In this document: positions 7,019 through 15,930 of the stretch, piece after piece
How the letters are laid out: each line of letters starts with the position of its first letter
How positions within the stretch are numbered: the first letter of the stretch is position 1
Source of the DNA: Pseudarthrobacter sp. W1I19
GTDB lineage: Bacteria; Actinomycetota; Actinomycetes; Actinomycetales; Micrococcaceae
Length of the DNA: 64,000 nt
Assembly (NCBI RefSeq): GCF_030817835.1
Contig: NZ_JAUSZR010000001.1
Span: 3,348,001 to 3,412,000, forward strand
Direction of reading: 5' to 3'
Translations under genes and position numbers: made by a program
Notes under the pieces: model-generated
Database searches by the model: none
Seen by the model: only the letters and a program-made list of their open reading frames with translations
What the model was told of the DNA's origin: nothing

Positions 7019-8170
7019 CTACGCTGACACACGTTCTTCTTCGAGCCAGCTGAGAATGGCTTCGGTGTCGGCGCCGACGGCGGGCACTGGCTCCAGCCTG
7101 GGTACCCAGCCCGCTGATTCCACCACGGGGAGAAAGGCATTCACTGTTCCCGCCTCCGTTTCCACTGTCGAGATGCGGTTCCGCGCTAAAAGCTGGGGAT
7201 GTTGATCCAGGTCGGCAACATCATTCATCCGGCCCTGGGCTATTCCCGCTTCGTCCAAAGCCTCTGCCACATCGAGGACAGGCCGCTTACCCAGCTGTTC
7301 ATCGATGAGCAGGTCGAGGTCAGCGCGGTTGGCGATCCGGTTGCTGACCGTGTCGAAGCGCGGATCCGCAGAGAGCTCGGGCTTATTCAGCACCGAGGTG
7401 CAGAAGCGTTCCCACTCGCGTTCGTTCTGAACCGCGATCAGGAGTGAACCGTCAAGGCAGGAGACAGGGCCGTAGGGGGCGATGGATGCGTGGTGTGCTC
7501 CTGCCCGGACCGGGCGGCTTCCCCCGTAACGGGCGTAGTAGTACGGGAAGCCCATCCATTCCGTGAGGGAGTCCAGGAGGGATACGGACAGCTGGCGGCC
7601 CTTTCCCGTGACTTCCCGTTCATACAGGGCGCTGAGGATTCCACTGTAGGTGTACATGCCCGCTGCGATGTCCGCGATGGAGATGCCCGCCTTCGCCGGT
7701 TCATCCTCCGTGCCCGTCACCGAGAGGAATCCGGCTTCCGCCTGGATCAGCAGGTCGTAGGCCTTTTTATTTCCAAGCGGGCCACCGCTGCCGTATCCAC
7801 TCAGGCTGCAGGTGATCAGCTGCGGAAACTCCCCGCACAGCTCTTCTGGAACAAAACCGAGCCGTTCAATCGCCCCGGGGGCGAGGTTCTGGACAAAGAC
7901 GTCGGCCTTAGAGATCAGCCGGCGCAGCGCTTCCTTGCCGCTTTCTGTTTTGAGGTCCAGGACGATCGACTTCTTGTTCCGGTTAAGCCATATGAAGTGG
8001 CTGGATAAACCATGGACGGTTTCGTCATAGTCCCTAGCAAAGTCGCCTCTTCCCGGCCGTTCTACTTTGATGACGGTGGCCCCGAGGTCGGCGAGTTGGC
8101 GCGTGGCGAACGGCACGGCTACGGCCTGTTCGAGGGCGACAACCGTGATTCCTGTGAGTGGCAGCGTCAT
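7019..8170 (-). CDS. CaiB/BaiF family (class III) CoA-transferase
   Basis: A 383-residue protein of normal length for family III CoA-transferases. It has the N-terminal G-x-x-V-x-x-x-E start, the family's VIKVERPGRGD (33-43) and LNRNKKSIVLDLK (62-74), and Asp167 in SIADIAAG, the position of the catalytic aspartate that forms the mixed anhydride. It moves CoA between an acyl-CoA donor and a carboxylic acid. It is the last gene of the minus-strand unit and overlaps the cupin gene by 4 nt (ATGA). With the CitE-like lyase across the control region, activation of a C4-C5 diacid or hydroxy acid followed by retro-aldol cleavage is plausible, but the substrate cannot be read from the sequence. Confidence 0.88.
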   Translation of the reverse strand: MTLPLTGITVVALEQAVAVPFATRQLADLGATVIKVERPGRGDFARDYDETVHGLSSHFIWLNRNKKSIVLDLKTESGKEALRRLISKADVFVQNLAPGAIERLGFVPEELCGEFPQLITCSLSGYGSGGPLGNKKAYDLLIQAEAGFLSVTGTEDEPAKAGISIADIAAGMYTYSGILSALYEREVTGKGRQLSVSLLDSLTEWMGFPYYYARYGGSRPVRAGAHHASIAPYGPVSCLDGSLLIAVQNEREWERFCTSVLNKPELSADPRFDTVSNRIANRADLDLLIDEQLGKRPVLDVAEALDEAGIAQGRMNDVADLDQHPQLLARNRISTVETEAGTVNAFLPVVESAGWVPRLEPVPAVGADTEAILSWLEEERVSA

Positions 8171-8724
8171 CGGACCGGGCTTTCGTCGTGGTGGTACCTT
8201 CCTTCAGCGTCAGTGGTGGCTCCGGGGACGGGGATGCCCCAGAACTTCGAGCGGAGGTCCTGGTGGACGGCAGGGGTGTTCACCGCAAAGATCTCGAAGT
8301 CCTCCTCGTTTTCGGCGGGGTTGAATACTTCGTGCCGCACTCCTGTCCGCTGGTGGAAGGTGTCCAGTGGGCCGGCGTCATAGAGCTCCCCATCGATCCG
8401 GACCTTGCCGTGGCCGGAGATGACGAGGTAGATCTCATCCCCGTAACCGTGCACATGTTCCGGGAAGCCATGGCCGGGCTTGATCCGGATCAGGCAGTAA
8501 TCCATCTGCCGGTTGGGCAGGGCAAGGAAATTAATGGGCAGGTCGGTGGGGCAGCCTGGGAACTCTGCGGTGATGACCGGTTCGCGCAGGTTGCCCTTCG
8601 GAGAGAACCCCGCGTCGTTGCGGGCCTTCTCGAGGGTGGCGTCGAACTCCCGTGCTTTGTCCGCCAGGGGCCCGGTCAGCCGGGAGAATCCGTTGTCGGT
8701 AAAGAAATCTGTGGCGTCGCTCAT
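8167..8724 (-). CDS. Cupin domain protein
   Basis: A 185-residue single-domain cupin. The metal site is visible in PEHVHGYGDEIYLVISGHG (His, His, Glu of motif 1), with a later His-rich segment (DTFHQRTGVRHEVFNP) giving motif 2. The sequence around (DTFHQRTGVRHEVFNPAE) suggests a small-molecule dioxygenase or isomerase rather than a seed-storage fold, but no close family is recognised. It overlaps the dehydrogenase upstream (stop/start 8721-8724) and the CoA-transferase downstream by 4 nt, so its product is needed in step with theirs. It may act on an intermediate of the same pathway, or stabilise a reactive aldehyde or keto acid. Confidence 0.75.
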   Translation of the reverse strand: MSDATDFFTDNGFSRLTGPLADKAREFDATLEKARNDAGFSPKGNLREPVITAEFPGCPTDLPINFLALPNRQMDYCLIRIKPGHGFPEHVHGYGDEIYLVISGHGKVRIDGELYDAGPLDTFHQRTGVRHEVFNPAENEEDFEIFAVNTPAVHQDLRSKFWGIPVPGATTDAEGRYHHDESPVR

Positions 8725-9812
8725 GACATGGTCCTTTCAGGTTCTTCGGCGAACAGGACGTCGCCTTCATTCAATGCGTCGGCAGCGGGCTCGACGATGG
8801 TCCGGCCAGGTGCACGGCCGGGTGACCCGAACGTGGCGAGGGCGCGGTCCACGTCGTCCAGGCCGATGACCTGCCCGATCATGGTGTCCACGTCGATGAG
8901 CCCGCGGCTCATGAAGCCAAGCACGTCTTCAATCTCGTTCTTGTCGAAGGCGTAGGAGCCCATAACCGTTTTTTCCTCGCGGACCATGATGCTTCCGGCC
9001 GCAGTGTTCCAGGAGTGGGGACTGTGGCCAACCACCACCACGCGGCCTCCACGGTCCACCAGGCGTGTGGCGGCCTGGACGGTCTCGGGACGCCCGACGA
9101 AGTCCAGGGCATAAACAGCGTTTCGGGTCCCGGCCCAGGCAGGATGGTCAGCGTCCTCCAGTGCTTCGGCGGGGATACTGTGCGTCGCTCCGAGGCTCAT
9201 GGCCAGCTCGAGGGCTTTCGGATCGGCGTCCACGGCAATGATCGGGTAGGCGCCGCGGATCTTGAGCAACTGCACGGCGCTCAGGCCCAGGCCGCCCACC
9301 CCGATCACGATGCAGCCCTCCCCCGCCTGCACCTGCGCGCGTTTGGAGATTGCGTGCAGGGAGGTGGCGAAGGCGTCCGTGGCCAGGGCCGCGTGGCGGA
9401 AGGGAACTGGGTCCGGAATGCGGATGAGGTTCCGTTCGGGCACCACCATGTACTCCGAGAACCCGCCGTCGCGTACGATGCCGAGCCCCTCCCTGCTGAG
9501 GCAAAGCGAGGTCCTGCCTGCCACGCAGTACCGGCACTGTCCGCACGTGATCAGGAAGTTCACCGCAATTCGGGCGCCGGCCTCGATCCCGGTAGAACCG
9601 GGGCCGGTTTCGCATACCGTGCCGGCGATCTCGTGGCCCAGGACTCTGGGGTAGTGAGGCAGGGGCGTCCGGCCGTTGAGGATGTGCAGATCGGAGCCGC
9701 ACAGGCCGGCGGCTTCGACCCGTATCAGTACCTCGTCACCGGTTGGGCGCGGGACGGGAATGTCATCCACTTGGACGCCATTGCCCACCTGGTGCAGACG
9801 GACGGCTTTCAT
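8721..9812 (-). CDS. Zinc-dependent MDR alcohol/polyol dehydrogenase
   Basis: A 363-residue medium-chain dehydrogenase. The catalytic zinc ligands are Cys38 (GLCGSDLH) and His60-Glu61 (GHE); the structural zinc is bound by Cys90, 93, 96 and 104. The nucleotide-binding GVGGLG follows near residue 171, with an acidic residue after it that favours NAD. It resembles threonine/sorbitol/galactitol dehydrogenases of COG1063, but the substrate is not determinable. It is between the MBL protein and the cupin with 4-nt overlaps at both ends, so it oxidises a hydroxyl group within the local pathway. Confidence 0.88.
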   Translation of the reverse strand: MKAVRLHQVGNGVQVDDIPVPRPTGDEVLIRVEAAGLCGSDLHILNGRTPLPHYPRVLGHEIAGTVCETGPGSTGIEAGARIAVNFLITCGQCRYCVAGRTSLCLSREGLGIVRDGGFSEYMVVPERNLIRIPDPVPFRHAALATDAFATSLHAISKRAQVQAGEGCIVIGVGGLGLSAVQLLKIRGAYPIIAVDADPKALELAMSLGATHSIPAEALEDADHPAWAGTRNAVYALDFVGRPETVQAATRLVDRGGRVVVVGHSPHSWNTAAGSIMVREEKTVMGSYAFDKNEIEDVLGFMSRGLIDVDTMIGQVIGLDDVDRALATFGSPGRAPGRTIVEPAADALNEGDVLFAEEPERTMS

Positions 9813-10828
9813 TTCCGGGCTGCTCCTTCACGCGCTTCGGCGTCGAGGTCCACCGCAGGGGTGGGCCCTGCCTGCAGGGACACCGAAGAGCCTGTGACGT
9901 TCAGGAGGAAACGGTCCGGGATGGCTCGGGCGATGTCCATAATCGCCTCCATGCCGGTGCAGTGGCTGGGAGCGACGACTTCGACGTCGAGGTCCTTCAG
10001 CGCCTGAATGGTCTTTTCGGTCTTGGCTTTGGGCGAGCCCGGGAAGCCCAGATGGAATCCGCCAAAGGCCCCGATGACCCGCTCAATACCGGTGATCTTC
10101 TTCGCGTAGTTAATCGTGTTGATGATGCCCGCGTGGCTGCACCCGGCGAGGATGATGATGCCGTCACCCAATTGGATAACCAGGGCCTGATCATCGGGAA
10201 CCACGTCCGCCTCCACCTTGCCCTCGCGGACGTGCAACAGCGCGTTGGGCGCGGACAGGTCCGTGGGCGGAACCTCGAAGTCGCTCTCCCGGGGAATCGG
10301 ACCTGTCGCAACGAGCCCGGGCCCGATCTCCAACGGCTGCGTGTGCTCCACCAGCATTCCGCCACGGGATGAGATCGATTCCTTGGTCAGTCCGTAGTTG
10401 AAGTACGGCGCCACCTGGCCGGAGGCGAGCCGAAGGTAGCGGGGGGCGAAGGCGTCGGGGTGCACGGAAATCGGCAAGGGCGCTTCCCGCGCGTCGAGCA
10501 GTCCTTGCAGTCCCCCGTAGTGATCCGGGTGCCCGTGGCTAAGGACCACGTGGTCCAGTTCGTTGGCGGCGAGGTGAAGTGTTGAGAGGTTGTGCAGCAG
10601 AACGTTTGAGGACATGCCGGTGTCGAACAGTGCCCGGTAGGTGTACCTGCCCCAGCTGACTTCCACGTGCAGCGCGATGCCATTTTCGCCCAGCACGCAT
10701 TGGGTTTTCGGATCGAAGTGGTGGGCGAGCCCCGTGCGGGTGACGTTGGGAAGGTCCGCAAGCAGCATGTCGACGTGGTTGTCGGTCACCATCGTCAGCT
10801 TGACCCGGTCAACTCCAGGCATTTTCAA
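9809..10828 (-). CDS. Metallo-beta-lactamase-fold hydrolase (COG1237-like)
   Basis: A 339-residue protein. HxHxDH is present as His98-Gly-His100-Pro-Asp102-His103, preceded by ALFDTG, and CSHAGIIN occurs near residue 230, typical of the COG1237 group that contains beta-ribofuranosylaminobenzene phosphate synthase-like proteins. It probably binds two metal ions and hydrolyses an ester, thioester or lactone. Its place upstream of the dehydrogenase (4-nt overlap) suggests a thioesterase or lactonase step. A gap of about 110 nt separates it from the transporter stop, so it may also have its own ribosome supply: TAGGAGTTGAAA lies directly before its ATG. Confidence 0.8.
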   Translation of the reverse strand: MKMPGVDRVKLTMVTDNHVDMLLADLPNVTRTGLAHHFDPKTQCVLGENGIALHVEVSWGRYTYRALFDTGMSSNVLLHNLSTLHLAANELDHVVLSHGHPDHYGGLQGLLDAREAPLPISVHPDAFAPRYLRLASGQVAPYFNYGLTKESISSRGGMLVEHTQPLEIGPGLVATGPIPRESDFEVPPTDLSAPNALLHVREGKVEADVVPDDQALVIQLGDGIIILAGCSHAGIINTINYAKKITGIERVIGAFGGFHLGFPGSPKAKTEKTIQALKDLDVEVVAPSHCTGMEAIMDIARAIPDRFLLNVTGSSVSLQAGPTPAVDLDAEAREGAARK

Positions 10829-10940
10829 CTCCTAGTTATGTATATGGACTCTCGTGGCGGCAGGTGAGGCCGGGTCCCCGGCCATCCGCTTCGAGCCTGA
10901 AGGCAGGAGAAGGGATGACCGGGGTTTGTTTCGGCTGCGG

Positions 10941-12320
10941 TTACTGCGAGGGCACTGACTGCACAGCGTTCGTGCGGGAGTTCGGGCCTTGGCCCTCGGT
11001 GTTTTCGTTGAAGCGCTCGTCGCTTCCCTGGTGCGCGTCTGAACGGAAGTACTTGGAGTAGTAGACCGCCGTGAGGCTGACCAGGGCCATGACTGCCATG
11101 AACGTCGCGATCGGCCACCAATGCCCTGACCAGGCGAACAGTGCCGTGGCGAGGAGTGGCGCGGTGCCGCCCAGCAGCGCACCGCTGACTTCGCGGGCGA
11201 ACGCGACGCCCGAGTAGCGGATGGCCGGAGGGAACAGTTCGGTCAGGAATGCGGCCTGGGCGGCCATGGAAGTGGCCACCGCACCGACGAAGCAAACAAC
11301 CAGTGCCAGCAGGATCACAACAGGCTGGCGGGTATCGATGAGCATGAACATGGGGAATGCCCACACCGCGCCGAAGGCAGACCCGAAGAGGAACAGTTTG
11401 CGGCGGCCGATCTTGTCCCCGAGACGTCCGAACAGGGGCATGAATGACGCCCCGCCGAGCAGGAGCGCGGCGTTGATGCCGAGGGCCAGGACAGCTGCGA
11501 GACCAAGGTTATTGGTCAGGTAGCTCAAGGCCCAGACCTGGGGAATGTAGGCAAAGCCGGACAGGATGAAGTTCGATCCGAGGGCAATCAGCAGCCGGCG
11601 CTTCTCGGTCCGGAAGAGGCGGACCAGCGGGATCCGCTCAATCTCCTTGCCCTGCTTTGCCTTCTCGAAGGACTTGGTTTCGTTGACCTTGCGCCGGATG
11701 TACATGCTGATGAGCAGCATCACGAGGCTGAGGATAAACGGAACCCGCCAGCCCCAGGTGTAGAAGGCATCGCCGGTCATGGCGAGCACCGCCTGGAACG
11801 ACAGGAGCCCGAGGGCCGAGCCGATCCATACGCCGGCGCCGGACCAGGACGCGTAGAAGCCGCGACGGGCAGACGGTGCCGACTCCGAGGAGAGGATGAC
11901 CGCTCCGGCGTATTCCGCTCCGGCTCCAAGGCCCTGGACAATGCGAAGCAGCACCAGCAGCAGCGGGGCTCCCAGGCCGATGGTGGTGTAGCCGGGCAGC
12001 AGTCCGATCAGCGCCGTGCTGATCCCCATGATGGTCAGCGTTGCGATCATCACCGGCTTGCGGCCGATCTTGTCACCCAGATGTCCGAACACCATGCCAC
12101 CGAACGGGCGGGCAAAATAGCCGACGGCGAAGGTTGCGAAAGCGGCCAGCAAGCCGGCTGCGGGGTCGGTGGTCCCAAAGAAGTAGGTCTTGAATATCAG
12201 GGCCGCTGCGGCACCGTAGAGGGCGAAGTCATACCATTCGACAAGGCTGCCGACGGCGGAAGCTGCGGCGGCCCGCCGGGCCTCGCGTTCCCCCGCTGGG
12301 GACTGGACTTTCGAATCCAT
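10941..12320 (-). CDS. MHS-family MFS transporter (KgtP/ShiA/ProP type)
   Basis: A 459-residue, 12-helix transporter. Start is ATG 12320 with AAAGGAG nearby; the frame is open further upstream but without a ribosome site and across the control region. Family marks: EWYDFALYG in helix 1, GRKPVM-type loop 2-3 (GHLGDKIGRKP), and R-x-x-QGLGAGAEY in helix 4, the metabolite:H+ symporter signature. Substrates of this group are organic acids such as ketoglutarate, shikimate, citrate or dicarboxylates. It opens the catabolic unit and most likely imports its substrate. The C-terminal tail after helix 12 is hydrophilic and Asn/Ser-rich. Confidence 0.88.
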   Translation of the reverse strand: MDSKVQSPAGEREARRAAAASAVGSLVEWYDFALYGAAAALIFKTYFFGTTDPAAGLLAAFATFAVGYFARPFGGMVFGHLGDKIGRKPVMIATLTIMGISTALIGLLPGYTTIGLGAPLLLVLLRIVQGLGAGAEYAGAVILSSESAPSARRGFYASWSGAGVWIGSALGLLSFQAVLAMTGDAFYTWGWRVPFILSLVMLLISMYIRRKVNETKSFEKAKQGKEIERIPLVRLFRTEKRRLLIALGSNFILSGFAYIPQVWALSYLTNNLGLAAVLALGINAALLLGGASFMPLFGRLGDKIGRRKLFLFGSAFGAVWAFPMFMLIDTRQPVVILLALVVCFVGAVATSMAAQAAFLTELFPPAIRYSGVAFAREVSGALLGGTAPLLATALFAWSGHWWPIATFMAVMALVSLTAVYYSKYFRSDAHQGSDERFNENTEGQGPNSRTNAVQSVPSQ

Positions 12321-12681
12321 TGTTGCTCCTTTGCACGTGGATCTGATCTTGCCGGCTGTTTTTGTGGCCGGCGAAGGGTTGCCGCGTTTTTCCAGTGCTG
12401 GGTTCTGCTGGCGCTGGTGGCAACGCGAACGGGAGACGCCGACTGGGAAGGGAAGTGGTTCCTTCTGTCGGCTGCGAGCCTTGCCGGAGGACCTACCGCG
12501 GCTGTGCCGCAGGACCCCATCAGTCGCCCCTTGTTGACTCCTGCCATCCACAGTGACAAAGAAAATGCACATCGTCAAGAGATAATCGATAATCTTTCAA
12601 AAGAATGCATTCTTTGCTAGTCTTAGGCATAGTTCAAGCTAGTCTGATGTGTAAGCACCAGACCGGAACCGAAGGAGCAGC
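12321..12681. promoter_or_regulatory. Shared control region of the divergent catabolic locus
   Basis: About 360 bases between the transporter start and the GntR start. It is GC-rich next to the transporter and AT-rich at 12560-12660, where promoters are likely. The AT-rich part contains tandem GATAATC copies (12581-12594) and the perfect palindrome at 12600-12615. Possible plus-strand promoter elements follow at TTGCTA (12614) and TAGTCT about 25 nt later. Confidence 0.6.
12600..12615. promoter_or_regulatory. Perfect 16-bp palindrome, likely GntR operator
   Basis: AAAGAATGCATTCTTT is fully self-complementary. It lies 67 bp before the GntR start and about 280 bp before the divergent transporter start. 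GntR regulators of the FadR type bind short palindromes in such divergent regions; assignment to this regulator is inference from position. Confidence 0.6.
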
Positions 12682-13347
12682 GTGGCAACCAAGAGGGATT
12701 TGATCGCGGCCGAACTGCGGCGGCAGATCAGCACCGGTGAACTCGCGCGCGGGGCGCGGGTGCCCCAGAGCCAGTTGGCATCGAAATTTTCAACGAGCAT
12801 CACTCCTGTGCGCGAAGCGCTGGGACTCCTCGAGGCCGAGGGCGTCTTGGTTGCAGAGCCGCACCACGGTGTACGCGTGGCGACAGCCAACCTCGCCCAG
12901 GTCAAGACGGTGTATCTGATGAGGCAGTTGGCCGAGCCCTATGCAATGCAGCGGGCTGTGTGGAATATGAGCCGCCGGGACCTCCAGGTGGTGACAGAGC
13001 TCTTCGAGCACATGGAGAAATCGGAAAGCGTCGGGGACAAGCCGGCGTTCAACGAGGCCAACCGGAAGTTCCACTTCGCCTTTTATGACCGGTGCGGGGA
13101 CGACGGGCTTCGGACGGAGATTGCGATGCTGTGGCAGCGGTACCCGTGGGACCTGCTGCAGGTCATCGAACACCGGGCCCCCGATTCGCATGAGGAACAC
13201 CGTCGTATCCTTGATGCAGCACGGGCCGGTGACCTGAACCTAGTGGCCACGGCCACGCGCGACCATCTGAAGCACGGGTACCTGGCTCTGGCCTCCCGGC
13301 TCTCCGAGGAACCCCAGCTGGACCCTTTCCCGGTGAACGATGACTAG
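12682..13347 (+). CDS. GntR-family regulator with FCD domain
   Basis: A 221-residue regulator starting at GTG 12682 with GAAGGAG 4 nt upstream. The winged helix (about 5-70) contains LARGARVPQSQLASKF and ITPVREALGLLEAEGVL, the GntR recognition helix. The C-terminal all-helical FCD domain (about 77-210) has the usual metal-site residues: N-x-x-FH (NRKFHFAF), HEEHRRILDA and RDHLKHG. FCD domains sense carboxylic acids. It overlaps the CitE-like gene by 8 nt and faces the transporter unit, so it probably represses both directions until the substrate or its CoA ester is present. Confidence 0.88.
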   Translation: MATKRDLIAAELRRQISTGELARGARVPQSQLASKFSTSITPVREALGLLEAEGVLVAEPHHGVRVATANLAQVKTVYLMRQLAEPYAMQRAVWNMSRRDLQVVTELFEHMEKSESVGDKPAFNEANRKFHFAFYDRCGDDGLRTEIAMLWQRYPWDLLQVIEHRAPDSHEEHRRILDAARAGDLNLVATATRDHLKHGYLALASRLSEEPQLDPFPVNDD

Positions 13348-14176
13348 GGCCGCCTCAAGCAATGCCTCGTTTCTCTATGTCCCCGCTGACCAACCCAAGC
13401 TTCTCGCTAAAACAAGAAGTCACCGCGGGGCCATCATTCTTGACCTGGAGGACAGCGTTGCACCCTCACGCAAGGAAGCTGCGCTTGCCGCAGCCGTCGC
13501 CTTTCTGAAAGACGAACTCCGGGACGGTGAAGTCTGGGTCCGGATCAATACCGGAGCGGCAGGATTGCGTGAAGCGGAACTGCTTGCTGGATGCCCCAAC
13601 CTCACCGGGCTCTGGATCCCAAAGGCCGAGGAACCCGCCTACGTACAGGACATTGCCCGGAGAACCAGTGAGGCACCCGGTGGCGGCCCTGCCCTGGGTT
13701 TGTTGATCGAAAGCACCCGGGGCGTGCTGGCTTTGGCCGAACTGCTGAATCTTCCCGACACCCAACAGGTACAGCTCGGCGAAATCGACCTTGCGGCTGA
13801 TTTACGGCACTCCGCCTCACACCCTGAGAACATGACTTGGTTCCGCCACTGGCTCATCACCCATGCGGCCGCAGCGGGTCTTCCCCAGCCAGTGGCTCCG
13901 GTGGACGCGGATTACACAAACCTGGCCAGTTTCAAGGCCTCCTGCATCAGTCTTCGGGACATGGGGTTTGGAAGCCGAGCCTGCATCCACCCAGCACAAG
14001 CGGACGTCGCGGAGCAGGTTTTCAGCACCGGCGCCGAGGACCTCGCCGCCGCACATGCCCTTCTGGACCAGTACGAAGCCGCGCTCAGGGAAAACCGCGG
14101 AGCAGTGGGTGATGACAGCGGTTCAATGATCGACGCCGCAAGTGTGCGGTCGGCGCGGCGCCTCACGGGGCGCTAA
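13340..14176 (+). CDS. HpcH/HpaI aldolase / CitE-like lyase
   Basis: A 278-residue protein of the CitE-type TIM-barrel group. Visible marks are FLYVPADQP, ILDLEDSVAP (metal-side acidic residues), VRINT, LGLLIESTRGV with the metal-binding Glu, LGEIDLAADL with the metal-binding Asp, and GSRACIHPAQ. Such proteins cleave citramalyl-, malyl- or beta-hydroxy-acyl-CoA esters to acetyl-CoA plus a keto acid. It starts 8 nt inside the end of the GntR gene, hence coupled translation. Together with the CoA-transferase across the control region it gives an activate-and-cleave pathway. The exact acyl-CoA is unknown. Confidence 0.85.
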   Translation: MTRAASSNASFLYVPADQPKLLAKTRSHRGAIILDLEDSVAPSRKEAALAAAVAFLKDELRDGEVWVRINTGAAGLREAELLAGCPNLTGLWIPKAEEPAYVQDIARRTSEAPGGGPALGLLIESTRGVLALAELLNLPDTQQVQLGEIDLAADLRHSASHPENMTWFRHWLITHAAAAGLPQPVAPVDADYTNLASFKASCISLRDMGFGSRACIHPAQADVAEQVFSTGAEDLAAAHALLDQYEAALRENRGAVGDDSGSMIDAASVRSARRLTGR

Positions 14177-14412
14177 CGGTCCCGATTCTGCTGGCACATG
14201 TGTGAAGCAGGTCCGGTCTGGGTGGCAATGCGGGGCTCGGCAATGGTCGCGGAGCTGCCCAGGAATCGGAGAGTGTTGTTCGGCCAGTCCGGAACAACAT
14301 CCTCCGACGTGTTTCGACAGCAACGTGCTGCACCACCGGCAACGGCGGGCCAACGAGCCAGAAAACTAACGGCCTCCGGGCCGCTTCCAGTCAGTTACGC
14401 GGGGAAAGCAGA

Positions 14413-14447
14413 GGCGACGCCCCCGCAAAAGCCGGGGCGCCGCCGTC
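14413..14447 (-). terminator. GC-rich hairpin after the permease gene
   Basis: CGCCCC (14418-14423) pairs with GGGGCG (14434-14439) across a loop containing CAAAAG, with imperfect outward extension into GACGGCGGC-type sequence. It sits about 30 nt past the minus-strand stop at 14470. The rest of the 14177-14469 gap shows no supported gene. Confidence 0.55.
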
Positions 14448-14469
14448 GTGCATTTCCTTTTAAATTGTT

Positions 14470-15885
14470 TCAGTCGATGAGCACCGGAGGCTTGGCGCGA
14501 TCGGAAGGATCCACAACGGGCGCCACCTTCCGGACGCCACGATGATTCACCCAGTTCGCCACCGCCAGCAGCGCCACGAGTCCGAATGTGCTCAGAAGCT
14601 GGGGACGGGAATCCTCGCCGATGAAGCCCACGGTGAAGATCGCGGCGAGGATCAGCAGACCAAGGGAAGTGAGCCACGGGAAGCCGGGCATCCGCAGGGG
14701 AAGCTCCGTTCCCTCCCGGTCGGCGCGGAGGCGCAGTGCAAGCTGGGCCAGGAGCGCGGACGTCCACACCAGCAGGCACGTCGAACCCACGATGTTGAGC
14801 AGGATGGGCAGGACCATCTCCGGGAAAGCCAGCTCCAGCACCACCGTGACAACGCCGAACGCGACGCTCGCCAGGACTGCCGCCACCGGGACCCGGGCCT
14901 TGGACACGGACGCAAGCAGCCGCGGTGCTTCACCGCGCTCGGCCAAGGAGTACGCCATGCGGGAGGCGCCGTAGAGGTTGGCGTTGAGCGCGGAGAGCAG
15001 TGCTGCCACGGCCACCAGGGTGATCGCGGTGGCTGCACCCGGCATACCCGCGGCGTCCAGCACCGCGGCGAACGGGCTCTTGAGCCCTGCCGAACCCACG
15101 GGAACCACAGCCGCGATCACAAAGATGGCACCGATGTAGAACACCAGGATGCGCCACAGCACCGTGCGGACGGCCTTCTTCACGCTGCGGGCCGGCTCGG
15201 CGGTCTCAGCTGCCGCCACGGACACAATCTCGGTGCCCCCGAACGCGAATGCCACCACAAACAGTGCCGTGGCAATCCCGGCGAAACCGCTGGGCGCGAA
15301 GCCCGCTCCGGTGAAGTTGGCCAGGCCCGGCGACTGCACGCCCGGCAGCCATCCGAAGAGCAGGGCAGCGCCCACCAGGAGGAACCCGACGATCGCCGCC
15401 ACCTTGAGCAGGGCGAACCAGAACTCGAACTCGCCGAAGTTCTTTACGCTGGTCAGGTTCACGGCGGTGAGCACCACGATGAACACAAAGGCCATCAGCC
15501 ATACCGGCAGCGCCGGGAAGATGGTGGCAAGCAGGCCCGCCGCACCGAGCGCTTCCGCCGCGATCACCACCACGAGCTGCAGCCACCAGAGCCAGCCCAC
15601 CGTGGCACCGGCCACCGGCCCGTAAGCCTTGGCCGTGTAGACGGAGAAGGCGCCGCTGTCCGTGTTGGCCGCAGCCATCTCGCCGAGGGCCCACATCACC
15701 AGGATGATGAGCGTGCCGGCCACGAGGTAGGAGATCAGTACCGCCGGGCCGGCCGCCTGGATGCCGGCGCCGGAGCCGATGAAGAGGCCCGCGCCGATGG
15801 CGCTGCCGAGCCCCATCATGGTGAGCTGGCGGGGTTTGAGGGCCGCGCCGAGCGCGCGGGCAGACGTCTTTGTCTGTTGTTCCAT
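14470..15885 (-). CDS. APC-superfamily amino acid permease
   Basis: A 471-residue protein with 12 membrane helices. Helix 1 carries GLGSAIGAGLFIGSG, the unwound amino-acid-binding motif of the AAT/APC group; helix 6 has AFAFGGTEIVSVAAAE, another family mark. It resembles the GABA/aromatic/lysine permease group. It lies 45 nt downstream of the aminotransferase on the same strand, so uptake and first degradation step are probably one transcript. Substrate is inferred to be an aromatic or branched amino acid from its partners only. Confidence 0.85.
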   Translation of the reverse strand: MEQQTKTSARALGAALKPRQLTMMGLGSAIGAGLFIGSGAGIQAAGPAVLISYLVAGTLIILVMWALGEMAAANTDSGAFSVYTAKAYGPVAGATVGWLWWLQLVVVIAAEALGAAGLLATIFPALPVWLMAFVFIVVLTAVNLTSVKNFGEFEFWFALLKVAAIVGFLLVGAALLFGWLPGVQSPGLANFTGAGFAPSGFAGIATALFVVAFAFGGTEIVSVAAAETAEPARSVKKAVRTVLWRILVFYIGAIFVIAAVVPVGSAGLKSPFAAVLDAAGMPGAATAITLVAVAALLSALNANLYGASRMAYSLAERGEAPRLLASVSKARVPVAAVLASVAFGVVTVVLELAFPEMVLPILLNIVGSTCLLVWTSALLAQLALRLRADREGTELPLRMPGFPWLTSLGLLILAAIFTVGFIGEDSRPQLLSTFGLVALLAVANWVNHRGVRKVAPVVDPSDRAKPPVLID

Positions 15886-15930
15886 GGGATTCCTCTAGTT
15901 AGTAGGTGGAACGGATTTTGGGATAAAAGT

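Noticed and set aside
12321..12578. N-terminal extension of the MHS transporter to 12578
   Set aside because: The extra 86 residues are Arg/Lys/Ser-rich, cross the control region and have no ribosome site; ATG 12320 with AAAGGAG fits the family length.
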